From NCBI GenBank assembly GCA_002841295.1, contig PHEU01000003.1:25884-89883 (forward strand): a DNA stretch of 64,000 nt. Direction: 5' to 3'. The notes beneath the pieces are model-generated. The model worked only from the letters and a program-made list of their open reading frames with translations, ran no database searches and was not told the origin of the DNA. Position 1 is the stretch's first letter. Each line of letters starts with the position of its first letter. Of this stretch, positions 16,102 to 23,832 are shown in pieces. The position numbers and the translations under genes are program-made. Source of the stretch: Actinobacteria bacterium HGW-Actinobacteria-6. Its GTDB lineage: Bacteria; Actinomycetota; Coriobacteriia; Anaerosomatales; Anaerosomataceae.

Positions 16102-17358
16102 TTACGAGCCGCCTCCAAAGACAGATCCGATCAACTTCAGAACCGGGTTGTTCGCTCGTACGTCTGCCTTGCCATGAATCATACCTGCCGAACTCCTGGT
16201 GAAGTCCTCGGACGCGGTGCCATGCTGGTCATGACAGCTTCCGGATCCGCACGATGCGGCTAGATTCGCCGGGTTCACACTGGACTCCTTGTCGGCCTTG
16301 GGCTGGATGCCGTGGTAGTCGTGGCACTGCCAGCAAGCCGGAGCGTCCTCGGCACCGGCTTTATATGCCGCCCCGTGATAGTAGTCGCTGTAATTATCGT
16401 AATAATCCGTGTGGCACTTGCCGCACATGTCATACGACGAGGCATGGATCGTCATGCTTGCTTCTTCAGTGTCCGTGAGCGGGATCGTGTGACCCCCGTG
16501 GCACGAACCACAGGTGGCCGAGGCGTAATTCTTCTTGGCGATTCCCTCGGCATGAATCGACGACTCGTACGCCGCTTTCTGGTCGTCGTGGTCGTGGCAC
16601 TCAGCGCAAGAAAGACCCGCATTGACGTTCCAGAGCTTGGTCTTGGGCTCAGGCGCGTCATCGCCGTAGGTGAAGTCCACGTGGCACTGCACGCACGTGA
16701 TGTCACGGTGTGCCGAGGAATCCACGCCCACGACCTGGTATGACTTGATCAGGCCATTGGAGAGCTTCGTCAGGTTCGGATTGCCGTGGCATGCCTGGCA
16801 TCCGTTCCCCACGTCGTAGGCAAATGCCTGCTTCGGCTTCCACTCGACGCCCTCTTTCAAGTGACACGAGTTGCAGTCCGAGATCGTGTGACACATCGCG
16901 CACTCAGTGTTGGTCTTAGCCAGCGAAGGCGCCACGTGCGGCTTGTTCTTCCAGTCAGTCGTGTGGGACGACGGCCGCAGCTTGATCGGCCCGGCCTTAT
17001 GACAATCGGAGCAGAGCGACGTTGCCATCTCGCCCTGGGGCCCGTGCGTAAGCCCGTGGCAGTTGAAGCATTCCTTCATCGGCACGCGCTTGATCAGACC
17101 GCCGGGGCCGTGTGGTGATTCTGTATGGCAGGCGCTGCATGCCGTGCTGATATGGGAGCCGTGAGTGAAGTTGATGTTGAGATCCTTCACCACGGCGTAG
17201 TTCGCGTGGCAGTACGTGCAGTTCTCCTTGTAGACTTCGCCGCCCAACTGAATCGTGATAGCCGAGGAGACTGCCGGCGCGATTGCGACGGCGACCAGTA
17301 CGACTACTATCAGCAGAGCTCGCGAGACATGCTTGCCGGAGCGTGCCTCTCTTCTCAC
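16102..17358 (-). CDS. Multihaem c-type cytochrome, 12 CXXCH plus one CX4CH
   Basis: A 418-residue cytochrome with a signal anchor at about residues 11-33. Twelve CXXCH motifs run from CTYCH to CWQCH. A thirteenth haem site has the expanded form CGSGSCH (CX4CH) near the C-terminus. The module 'CFNCHGLTHGPQGEMATSLC' matches modules in the neighbouring 20-haem protein. The last 120 residues ('DYYHGAAYKAGAEDAPACW' ... 'GTASEDF') closely match the end of the 7-haem protein at 17416-18324. The protein finishes with a hydrophobic tail (NPVLKLIGSVFGGGS) that may contact the membrane. The GTG start has an AGGGG box at suitable distance. Confidence 0.87.
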   Translation of the reverse strand: MRREARSGKHVSRALLIVVVLVAVAIAPAVSSAITIQLGGEVYKENCTYCHANYAVVKDLNINFTHGSHISTACSACHTESPHGPGGLIKRVPMKECFNCHGLTHGPQGEMATSLCSDCHKAGPIKLRPSSHTTDWKNKPHVAPSLAKTNTECAMCHTISDCNSCHLKEGVEWKPKQAFAYDVGNGCQACHGNPNLTKLSNGLIKSYQVVGVDSSAHRDITCVQCHVDFTYGDDAPEPKTKLWNVNAGLSCAECHDHDDQKAAYESSIHAEGIAKKNYASATCGSCHGGHTIPLTDTEEASMTIHASSYDMCGKCHTDYYDNYSDYYHGAAYKAGAEDAPACWQCHDYHGIQPKADKESSVNPANLAASCGSGSCHDQHGTASEDFTRSSAGMIHGKADVRANNPVLKLIGSVFGGGS

Positions 17359-17415
17359 CCTTTTCCCCTTACCTATTCGCTGATCGCGTCCGCTTCAGGG
17401 CAACTCTCTATTCGA

Positions 17416-18324
17416 CTATGTGCCGAAGAGCTTCCCGATCGCCCCCAGAACGCGCCCGAAGAATACGAGTACCGGATTCTCTTCCCGCACCGCGCTCTTG
17501 CCGTGGATCATGGCTGCGGCGTTCTTGATGAACTCATCGCTTGCCGTACCGTGCTGGTCGTGGCAAGCGCCCGTACCGCAGGTCTCGACGAGGTGAGCCT
17601 CGTTGACCAGCGATGCCGGGTCGTCCGAGGGCAGAATGTCGTGCCACCCGTGGCAGTCCCAGCAAGCTGGTGCATCCTCGGCGCCGACCTTATAGGCAGC
17701 ACCATGGTAGTAGTCGTTGTAGTTGTCCCAGTAGTCCTGGTGACAGCGGCCGCAAATCTCGTAGCCGTTCTCGTGCAGGGCTGCCTTGCCCGCGGCCGAG
17801 TCGGTCAGCTGCATGATGTCGTGGCTGCCATGGCAATCGCCGCACAGCGGCTTCTTCGCCTCGGTCTCAGCGACGGTACCGGTCACATCAACGGCCCGGC
17901 GGTGTGCGCCTTGGCCGAAGGTCAGGAACTGCTTCTCGTGACAGTTCTTGCAGGCAAGCTTGGCTGTCGACTGCCAGGCGGTAGCGTCGGTGTGCGGCGC
18001 CTTGTACGCAAAGTCGAGGTGACAACCAACACACAGCGTCTTCGCGTGGATCGACGAGTCGATTGCCTCGGCATCGATGTAGTAGCTGATCTCCTTGCCG
18101 GCTTTAAGGCGCGTCAGGTTCTCGTCACCATGACAGACCATGCATCCGGCTTTGCTCTCAGTAGGGAGCGTGAAGTCGAGTGCGTAGGGCGCAGTCGCCG
18201 AGATCGACGGCGTGGCCGTGACAGTCGGCATCGGAGTCGAGGCCGTGGCCCCAAATGCGACCGCTGGCACGAGCACAAGCATCATCACGGCAATCCCCGC
18301 CGCTACCGGCAACCGATTCTTCAC
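17416..18324 (-). CDS. Multihaem c-type cytochrome, six CXXCH plus one CX4CH
   Basis: A 302-residue exported cytochrome. I placed the start at GTG 18322-18324 because a GAGGAG box stands just upstream and a signal peptide (RLPVAAGIAVMMLVLVPAVA) follows; the longer reading frame to 18492 overlaps the cytochrome b gene and gives low-complexity sequence. Motifs in order are CMVCH, CVGCH, CKNCH, CGDCH, CGRCH, CWDCH and CGTGACH (CX4CH). The C-terminal third is a paralogue of that in the 13-haem protein. Its tail (VLVFFGRVLGAIGKLF) is amphipathic or hydrophobic. Being next to the cytochrome b gene, it is the likely first acceptor of electrons from the membrane subunit, which is inference. Confidence 0.87.
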   Translation of the reverse strand: MKNRLPVAAGIAVMMLVLVPAVAFGATASTPMPTVTATPSISATAPYALDFTLPTESKAGCMVCHGDENLTRLKAGKEISYYIDAEAIDSSIHAKTLCVGCHLDFAYKAPHTDATAWQSTAKLACKNCHEKQFLTFGQGAHRRAVDVTGTVAETEAKKPLCGDCHGSHDIMQLTDSAAGKAALHENGYEICGRCHQDYWDNYNDYYHGAAYKVGAEDAPACWDCHGWHDILPSDDPASLVNEAHLVETCGTGACHDQHGTASDEFIKNAAAMIHGKSAVREENPVLVFFGRVLGAIGKLFGT

Positions 18325-18346
18325 GACACTCCTCACCTCCGGCCCC

Positions 18347-19204
18347 TCAGTCCGCTTCGGCTGCTGCAGGCACGTGCGCCGGCGCAGCCGCATGGTCATC
18401 ATCGTGGTCGTGGTGGTATGCGTTCGGGTCGACCTCCAGCTTCTTGATGCCGAAGAAGTCGAGCGTGCACGGCAAGTCGATGCCGGCCGCAAGGTAGATG
18501 TGCACGGTCGTCACGATGATGAAGAGCCAGTTCACGGAGTAGTGAACGATCCGCACCCACGCACCGGCCATAGCGGTACCGCCGACGAGCGGCCCGAGCC
18601 ACCATCCGATGAGGATCTCGCGTGGGCTGTTTCCGAACAGGAACGGCTGTGTGAGCAGCGCCATGCCCGTGAAGCCCTGCACGATCATGAGCACTCCGAA
18701 GAGGTCATACGCGAGCTTCTGCATGACGTTGTACTTCGCGACGTGCGGCTTGTCATTGCTGAAATAGGTGTAGTAAGCAGCCACGCCTAGCAGCGAGGCG
18801 AGGTCCTTCTTCCCGACTGCGAATTCCTTCCAGTCGCGCTCCTTAGAGAAGAACGCGTACCAGAGGCGCCAGAAGAAGTTGAGGCCGACGATGACCATCG
18901 CCACGTAGTGCACGTAGCGCATCGGGGTTCGTCCGCCTTCAAAGAACGGGAAGCGGATGTACATGCCCGAGAGGCCGAGCAGCAACATCATGGCCAGGTG
19001 CTGGAAGTGGATGAACTTCGGAAGCGCAGGGGGAGCCCAGTCGTGCTTGGGCCACTGCTTGTCGATCCACTGCTTCTTGAATCTTCCAGTCGGAATACTG
19101 ACGCCAAGGTGAACAATGAAGAATACGCCGAACACCAGAATCTCGAGAATCACGAATATCACGTCAAGCCAGACGTTCACTTCAGCGAGAAGAATCGCCG
19201 CCAC
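18347..19204 (-). CDS. Membrane cytochrome b subunit (FdnI/HydC-like) with a His/Asp-rich tail
   Basis: A 285-residue membrane protein with about five transmembrane segments. Candidate haem b ligands are histidines in 'FIHFQHLAMM', 'YVHYVAMV', 'VRIVHYSVNW' and 'TTVHIYLAAG', the pattern of di-haem quinone-reactive cytochromes b of formate dehydrogenase and hydrogenase. It should exchange electrons with menaquinone and a partner on the outer face. Unusually, this 'gamma subunit' is not beside fdhAB but heads the multihaem cytochrome operon. The C-terminus carries a short His/Asp-rich stretch (YHHDHDDDH) that may bind metal. It starts at GTG 19204 after a GAGGGTAGGGG sequence, downstream of a strong promoter. 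Confidence 0.8.
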   Translation of the reverse strand: MAAILLAEVNVWLDVIFVILEILVFGVFFIVHLGVSIPTGRFKKQWIDKQWPKHDWAPPALPKFIHFQHLAMMLLLGLSGMYIRFPFFEGGRTPMRYVHYVAMVIVGLNFFWRLWYAFFSKERDWKEFAVGKKDLASLLGVAAYYTYFSNDKPHVAKYNVMQKLAYDLFGVLMIVQGFTGMALLTQPFLFGNSPREILIGWWLGPLVGGTAMAGAWVRIVHYSVNWLFIIVTTVHIYLAAGIDLPCTLDFFGIKKLEVDPNAYHHDHDDDHAAAPAHVPAAAEAD

Positions 19205-19388
19205 CCCCTACCCTCGTGCCGCGACCAGGCGCAGAAACGCCCACCCTAGGCTCTAACTGACCTCACCGAGTCATGCGTTGTGGGTTCGACCTCCGTCGTG
19301 CGCACAGGTGTTACCGGCACCTGCCCCGGACCATATCTGTGCCGCTACCGGACGGCGTGGTCGCTGGGGGTCGCATGACCTTGCCCTC

Positions 19389-19417
19389 ACAATAGAGAGA
19401 GCACCAAACCATGTCAA
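19389..19417 (-). promoter_or_regulatory. Promoter of the cytochrome operon
   Basis: On the minus strand TTGACA (19417-19412) and TATTGT (19394-19389) are separated by exactly 17 bp. This is the best -35/-10 pair seen in the window. The start point would be about 19382, leaving a leader of roughly 180 nt that contains a CAGGTG/CACCTG hairpin. The gap 19205-19431 holds nothing else that I can identify. Confidence 0.65.
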
Positions 19418-19431
19418 CGAATCGGGAACGC

Positions 19432-19872
19432 CTACTCCTGTGGAGGTACGATCTCGACAAGCTCAATCTCGAAGGTGAGCTCTTCGCCCGCGAGCGGATG
19501 ATTGAAGTCGACTGTGACATCCACGAAGTCTTCGCTGATGCCGACGATCCGAGCGGCCATGCGCGAGCTGTCATCGGCGATGACCGTGATGATCGCGCCG
19601 ATTTCAGGAGTGCTCTCGCCAAACGCGTCGGCCGGAACAACCTGGACGGCCTCATCGTAGCGGGGCCCATACGCCTCGTCTGACGGAATCACGACGGTCT
19701 TCTTCTCGCCGACCTCAAGGCCGATCACCGCGCTCTCGAAGCCGGGAATCACATCGCCTTCACCAACGGTGAAGAGCAGCGGCTCGCGACCTTCACTGGC
19801 ATCAAACACAGAACCGTCGGCAAGCGTGCCGCGGTAGTGAACAGTAACCGTATCACCGGAGACTACAGGCAT
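19432..19872 (-). CDS. FKBP-type peptidyl-prolyl cis-trans isomerase, SlyD-like
   Basis: A 146-residue cytosolic protein. It opens with the FKBP signature 'VTVHYRGTLADGSVFDAS' and continues 'GEGDVIPGFESAVIGLEVGE', then an inserted-flap region (about residues 65-120) and the return strands 'FNHPLAGEELTFEIELVEI' typical of SlyD. It should catalyse prolyl isomerisation and act as a folding helper. The metal-binding His-rich tail of Escherichia coli SlyD is absent. The start is ATG 19870-19872, five bases after a GGAGG box; the longer frame upstream is less likely. It is probably monocistronic. Confidence 0.9.
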   Translation of the reverse strand: MPVVSGDTVTVHYRGTLADGSVFDASEGREPLLFTVGEGDVIPGFESAVIGLEVGEKKTVVIPSDEAYGPRYDEAVQVVPADAFGESTPEIGAIITVIADDSSRMAARIVGISEDFVDVTVDFNHPLAGEELTFEIELVEIVPPQE

Positions 19873-19929
19873 GGGACCTCCTCGGTCAGTCGAATGAGAT
19901 GCCGTCAATGGGAGACGGCTCGGTCAACC

Positions 19930-20667
19930 CTAATCGGACTCCGACGGCACGTCAACGGCTGGCCGCAGGCCCGCCAGGTCGGCGATGCGTCCTGCGATGG
20001 TGGGCTCGTCCCAAGAGCCGGGCTCCTCGCCGTACATGGCGAGCACGGATGCAGCCACTTGATAGCGAGCCTCGGGACGCAGGTTTGCGCGACGCTCAAG
20101 ATACTCGGCAGCGAGGGCTTCTCGGCGATTCTGCGCGCCACCTGCAAAGCGCAGCTCGAGCTCACCTGAGTCGCGCACCACGATCGTGCCCGCCACCATG
20201 TCGCCAAGCCTCTTGCTCCTGGCCGAGAGAAGCATCGCTGCCAGACCGACCGCGTAGTAGCCGGGTAATGCGTCGACGATGCGCATGACGTTGCGGATGA
20301 CCGAGTCGACCGCGTTCACCCGGGAGCCGTCGTCGCGAACCACGCGGATGCCGAGGTAGCGCTTGCCCGGCGTGCGACCGTTGCGGAACACCTCGCCGAA
20401 GACGTAGTACCCCCAGTAGCTCACGAACGCCGCTGCGATGACGACACCGAACAGCCAGATCGGCGCGTTGTCCAGATTCGCAGCAGCGAGCGCGATGCTC
20501 ACGAGAATGCCGACGCCGACCTCGGCGGCGATGATGATCGTGATGAGGATGGTGTCAATGAGCAGCGCGGCTCCTCGTGAGCCTGCGCCCGCGAGCTCAT
20601 AGGCGAATGCGACGGACTCCGGCGTCTCAACCGCAACTACATCCGGCCGTCCTTCATTCCCGCTCAA
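19930..20667 (-). CDS. RDD-family membrane protein
   Basis: A 245-residue protein with the RDD pattern: 'AGAGSRGAALLIDTILI' in the first membrane segment, a second and third hydrophobic segment, and 'RNGRTPGKRYLGIRVVRDDG' in the loop. RDD proteins are small membrane proteins, some linked to ion exchange, but the role here is unknown. I chose the TTG at 20665-20667 because an AGGAGGG box stands five bases before it; an in-frame ATG at 20712 lacks one. The gene diverges from the SpoIIM-like gene, and both belong to a cluster with DUF58 and MoxR commonly seen in actinobacteria. Confidence 0.8.
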   Translation of the reverse strand: MSGNEGRPDVVAVETPESVAFAYELAGAGSRGAALLIDTILITIIIAAEVGVGILVSIALAAANLDNAPIWLFGVVIAAAFVSYWGYYVFGEVFRNGRTPGKRYLGIRVVRDDGSRVNAVDSVIRNVMRIVDALPGYYAVGLAAMLLSARSKRLGDMVAGTIVVRDSGELELRFAGGAQNRREALAAEYLERRANLRPEARYQVAASVLAMYGEEPGSWDEPTIAGRIADLAGLRPAVDVPSESD

Positions 20668-20726
20668 GCGCCCTCCTCTGTCCGCGCACTGCTCCCACCC
20701 GGGTGCTAGCATAGTCGAGGAATCTC

Positions 20727-21728
20727 ATGGGCGGAAGGAAGCGCGTGGAGGAGCGGGAGTTCGTAGCCGGGTCCAAAGATGTATGGGAGCGGCTCGCCGT
20801 CGCTGTTGCCGAGGCGCGCGAGCGTGGCATCCGCCGCATCAGCGCGACCGCGCTCAAGCAGATGCACGAGGACTACCGCCACGCCACCGCCGACCTCGCG
20901 TACGCGCAAACACATTATCGGGGCTCCGAGACAGTCGTCTATCTGAACCGATTGGTCGCCTTCTCTCATGGCGAGCTCTACGGTCTTCCGCCGAGACGGC
21001 TCGCGGCGATCTGGACGTTTCTCTCGGCAGGGTACCCCCGGCTGATGCGCAAGAACTGGAAGCCGATAGCCATCTCGACCGGCATCTTCGTGGTGGCGTC
21101 CGCTCTGGGGTTCGCGCTCGCGTTCACCAACTACCCGCTGGCCCGTACACTCTTGCCCGCGCAGTACCGTGACTCGATCGGTGACTCGATCCAGCGCGGT
21201 GGCAACGACGGCTCCAATGAGGAGATGGCGCAGTACGCGCCCGTGTTCTCGTCGTACATCACCGCGAACAACATCCAGGTCTCGCTCATGGCGTTTGCCG
21301 GCGGCATGACCTTTGGCGCGCTCACCGCATACGCGCTCACGATGAACGGCCTCATGCTCGGCGTGCTTGCCGGGATGTTCACGAAAGGCGGCGGGGCGCT
21401 CGGGTTCTGGGCGCTCATCGTGCCGCACGGCGCGCTTGAGCTGCCGGCGATCATGCTCGCGGGCGCGGCCGGGCTCGTGCTCGCGCGCGCGCTGCTCTTT
21501 CCAGGCGACCTCACACGCTCAGACGCGCTGCGCGCGAACTCCGGCGACGCCGTGCGCCTTGTGCTTGGCGCGGTGCCGCTGCTCATCGTCGCGGGCATCA
21601 TCGAGGCGTTCCTGACGCCGAGAGGCGGGATCGATCCCGGGCTCAAGATCGCTTTCGGGGCAGCAGTGTTCGCGCTGCTGGTGGCGTACGTGCTGCTGCC
21701 GGGACGGAAGAGCGCGCCTACTGCGTGA
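20727..21728 (+). CDS. SpoIIM-like (stage II sporulation M / DUF95 family) membrane protein
   Basis: A 333-residue protein whose N-terminal about 100 residues are soluble and helical, followed by about seven transmembrane segments from residue 112. The segments 'NNIQVSLMAFAGGMTFG' and 'PHGALELPAIMLAGAAG' match the SpoIIM family core. There is no sign that the organism sporulates; this family is widespread in non-sporulating bacteria beside RDD, DUF58 and MoxR genes, as here. It is divergently transcribed from the RDD gene, with only about 60 bp between the start codons. Its 3' end overlaps the convergent vapC gene by 11 bp. The function is unknown. Confidence 0.82.
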   Translation: MGGRKRVEEREFVAGSKDVWERLAVAVAEARERGIRRISATALKQMHEDYRHATADLAYAQTHYRGSETVVYLNRLVAFSHGELYGLPPRRLAAIWTFLSAGYPRLMRKNWKPIAISTGIFVVASALGFALAFTNYPLARTLLPAQYRDSIGDSIQRGGNDGSNEEMAQYAPVFSSYITANNIQVSLMAFAGGMTFGALTAYALTMNGLMLGVLAGMFTKGGGALGFWALIVPHGALELPAIMLAGAAGLVLARALLFPGDLTRSDALRANSGDAVRLVLGAVPLLIVAGIIEAFLTPRGGIDPGLKIAFGAAVFALLVAYVLLPGRKSAPTA

Positions 21729-22128
21729 TGAGCTGCACGTCCGGGTAGGCGCCGTGTGCCCGCGCGTCCGCACTCACAAGCGTTGCGCCGAGAAGCGCCG
21801 CACACGCCGGTGCAAGAGCGTCATAAAACGAGCAGCCGAGGAGCCCACATTGCCGCGCGGCCTCGCGCACGACCTCGTCGGTGAGGGGAACGATGCTGAC
21901 GCCGGCGTCTTGGAGGGTCTCCCATGCCGGAACGATGTCCTCGTGCGAGAAGTACCTCCGCACGACTGCAAGCACCTCGTCAACGAAGTGCGTCGGCACG
22001 GCAATGGCCCGCTCGCCCGCAGCGGCTGCGCACAGCAGCTCAAGCGCCGCTTCTCGGCCGAACTCCGGCTTGAACCACTTCACGCCGACGGACGCATCAA
22101 GAACCAGCAGCCGCGTGGTGGGACTCAT
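21718..22128 (-). CDS. vapC: PIN-domain toxin, VapC family
   Basis: A 136-residue PIN-domain protein, the usual length for VapC ribonucleases. It begins 'LLVLDASVGVKWF' with the first catalytic Asp. It carries the middle acidic position in 'HFVDEVLAVVRRYF', and 'GCSFYDALAPACAALLGATLVSAD' with the second and third acidic sites. Its ATG overlaps the stop of the ribbon-helix-helix gene (ATGA), the usual antitoxin-toxin arrangement. It should cleave RNA when released from the antitoxin. The pair is lodged between spoIIM-like and DUF58 genes and its 3' end overlaps the former by 11 bp, which suggests later insertion into this cluster. Confidence 0.85.
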   Translation of the reverse strand: MSPTTRLLVLDASVGVKWFKPEFGREAALELLCAAAAGERAIAVPTHFVDEVLAVVRRYFSHEDIVPAWETLQDAGVSIVPLTDEVVREAARQCGLLGCSFYDALAPACAALLGATLVSADARAHGAYPDVQLITQ

Positions 22129-22412
22129 CGCAGAGGGCCCCCGTCATCCGTCTCCCGGATCTCATGCAGGATCTCGAGCGAGGGCCGGTCATCGTGTACG
22201 GTGCGTCCCTCGTCGAAGTGCCGCATCCGCTCGATGGCGCTGAGGATGCGCACGCGCCGTGCCTCGGCTGCGCGCTCGTCGAGGGTCTTCGTGAGGTACG
22301 TAGCGACCGACTCCTGCACCAGCTGGCTGCGTGATGTGCCGAGGAGTTCTGCCTCGGCATCAAGGCGCTCGAGCAGCTCGTCAGGAACCGACACGGTGAA
22401 CTTGGCGGTCAC
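22125..22412 (-). CDS. vapB: Ribbon-helix-helix antitoxin of the VapBC pair
   Basis: A 95-residue protein from GTG 22410-22412, preceded by an AGGAGG box five bases away; the longer frame to 22598 overlaps DUF58 and is rejected. The N-terminal 50 residues are a ribbon-helix-helix DNA-binding unit: 'FTVSVPDELLERLDAEAELL' then 'GTSRSQLVQESVATYL'. The acidic C-terminal half should wrap VapC. It would repress its own promoter, which must lie in the 76-bp gap up to the DUF58 stop. RHH antitoxins are less common with VapC than AbrB-type ones but are well known. Confidence 0.8.
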   Translation of the reverse strand: MTAKFTVSVPDELLERLDAEAELLGTSRSQLVQESVATYLTKTLDERAAEARRVRILSAIERMRHFDEGRTVHDDRPSLEILHEIRETDDGGPLR

Positions 22413-22488
22413 GGGTACCTCCTGGTCATACCGGCGTTCATACCAAGAGTATGCCCGAGGGTGGAGTACGTCAATCGTGGGATTTCGC

Positions 22489-23832
22489 CTACAGTCGCCC
22501 CCGCGCCTTGATCTCCAGGTAGTGGTTGACCGCCGCCACCGAGAGCTGCTCCGGCTCAACGTCGAGTGCAAGCGCACCGCGTGCCGAGAGGACCCCAAGC
22601 GCTTCGGCCTTGTCGCGCAGGACGCCCTCGGCGACCGCGGACGCGTACGCCTCGGCCTCGGTCGTTATCTCCTGGCGCGCGCGGGCCTCGATGACGCGAT
22701 TGCGCTGTGTGAGCACAAGCGGCAGGTGGCGCGGCGCAAGCCCGCCGAGCACGCCGAGCAGGCGCTTCGAGGGCTCGGTGCCGAGGATGTCGGTGAACAG
22801 CACGATGAGCGAGCGCTTGGAGAGACGCGCCGCTAGATACGTGAGCGCGCGGGTGTAATCCGGCTCCTCCACGCGCCCCTCGGCGGAATAGAGCGCCTCG
22901 AGGATCGCGAGGAACTGGCGATGGCCTTTGCGCGGCGGGAGGTACGTGATGACGTCTCGGCCAAAGACGAGCAGGCCGACAAGGTCGCCCGCCTCGGTGC
23001 CGAGATACGCGAGCAACAGCGCGGCGTTCACGGCGCGATCGAGCTTGCTCATGCCGCCCACGAGCGGCGTCATGAGGCGACCGGTGTCGACGGCGATCAT
23101 GATCGTCTGACTGCGCTCTGCCTCGAAGCGGCGAATGACAGGCTTGCCTCGGCGGGCCGTGGCCTTCCAGTCGATCTCGCGGTACGCGTCGCCGTTCTGG
23201 TACTCGCGAAGCGACTCGAACTCGGTGCCCACGCCGGCGTAGCGTGCGGCCTTGATGCCGAGGTCGAGCAGCGCCCCGCGTCGCGCGAGGAGCGCGTAGC
23301 GGCGAACGGCGGTGATGTCAGGGTAGACGCGGCAGGTCTCGGCCGTGGGGATCGTGAGCTGCCTGCCCGCCAGGCCAAGCGGACCGATCACGCGCACGCC
23401 GACATCGCCGAAGCGGAACTCGCCGCGACCGGGCGGCGTGAATGCAAGCGCGAACTCTCCCTCGGCATGCGGTGCGAGCGTGACGGGGCCGACCGCGCGC
23501 TCGCCGGTGAAGCCGACGGGCGGCGTCTCACGGAGGGTGAGCGCGGCGGCATAGCGCGATGCGTTGCGGACGGTCAGCTTGACGGGATTGGCCGCGCCGA
23601 TCGAGAGCTTCTCGGGCAGGGTGCGCACGACCTCGATCTCGCCCGCCCGCGGCGTAGCGCGAAGGTCCGCACGAACGAGCAGCGCGACCACGAGCAGCCA
23701 CACGCCGAGCGCGATCCACGCCCACGGCCCGGGCACGAGCGGCAGGAGCAGCACCGGGGCAGCCGTCACGAGCGCCGCGCGCGGCGTCACGTGCGGCAGC
23801 TTCCCGATGGCTGTTATGAGCCGTCCGCTCAC
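22489..23832 (-). CDS. DUF58 domain protein
   Basis: A 447-residue protein with two N-terminal transmembrane segments (residues about 18-55) and the DUF58 signature 'REYQNGDAYREIDWKATARR' at about residues 230-250. A VWA-like stretch follows ('IMIAVDTGRLM', 'SLIVLFTDI'). It starts at GTG 23832 with a GTGA overlap to the moxR stop. In this family DUF58 proteins work with MoxR AAA+ ATPases, probably in assembly or metal loading of surface proteins. The exact substrate in this organism is unknown. Confidence 0.85.
   Translation of the reverse strand: MSGRLITAIGKLPHVTPRAALVTAAPVLLLPLVPGPWAWIALGVWLLVVALLVRADLRATPRAGEIEVVRTLPEKLSIGAANPVKLTVRNASRYAAALTLRETPPVGFTGERAVGPVTLAPHAEGEFALAFTPPGRGEFRFGDVGVRVIGPLGLAGRQLTIPTAETCRVYPDITAVRRYALLARRGALLDLGIKAARYAGVGTEFESLREYQNGDAYREIDWKATARRGKPVIRRFEAERSQTIMIAVDTGRLMTPLVGGMSKLDRAVNAALLLAYLGTEAGDLVGLLVFGRDVITYLPPRKGHRQFLAILEALYSAEGRVEEPDYTRALTYLAARLSKRSLIVLFTDILGTEPSKRLLGVLGGLAPRHLPLVLTQRNRVIEARARQEITTEAEAYASAVAEGVLRDKAEALGVLSARGALALDVEPEQLSVAAVNHYLEIKARGRL

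Noticed and set aside
17416..18492. Start of the 7-haem cytochrome at 18492
   Set aside because: The added 56 residues are low-complexity, overlap the cytochrome b gene in another frame and lack a ribosome-binding site; GTG 18324 has one and opens a signal peptide.
20727..21728. Evidence that the organism sporulates
   Set aside because: SpoIIM-like proteins occur widely in non-sporulating bacteria next to MoxR/DUF58 genes, and no other sporulation gene is seen.
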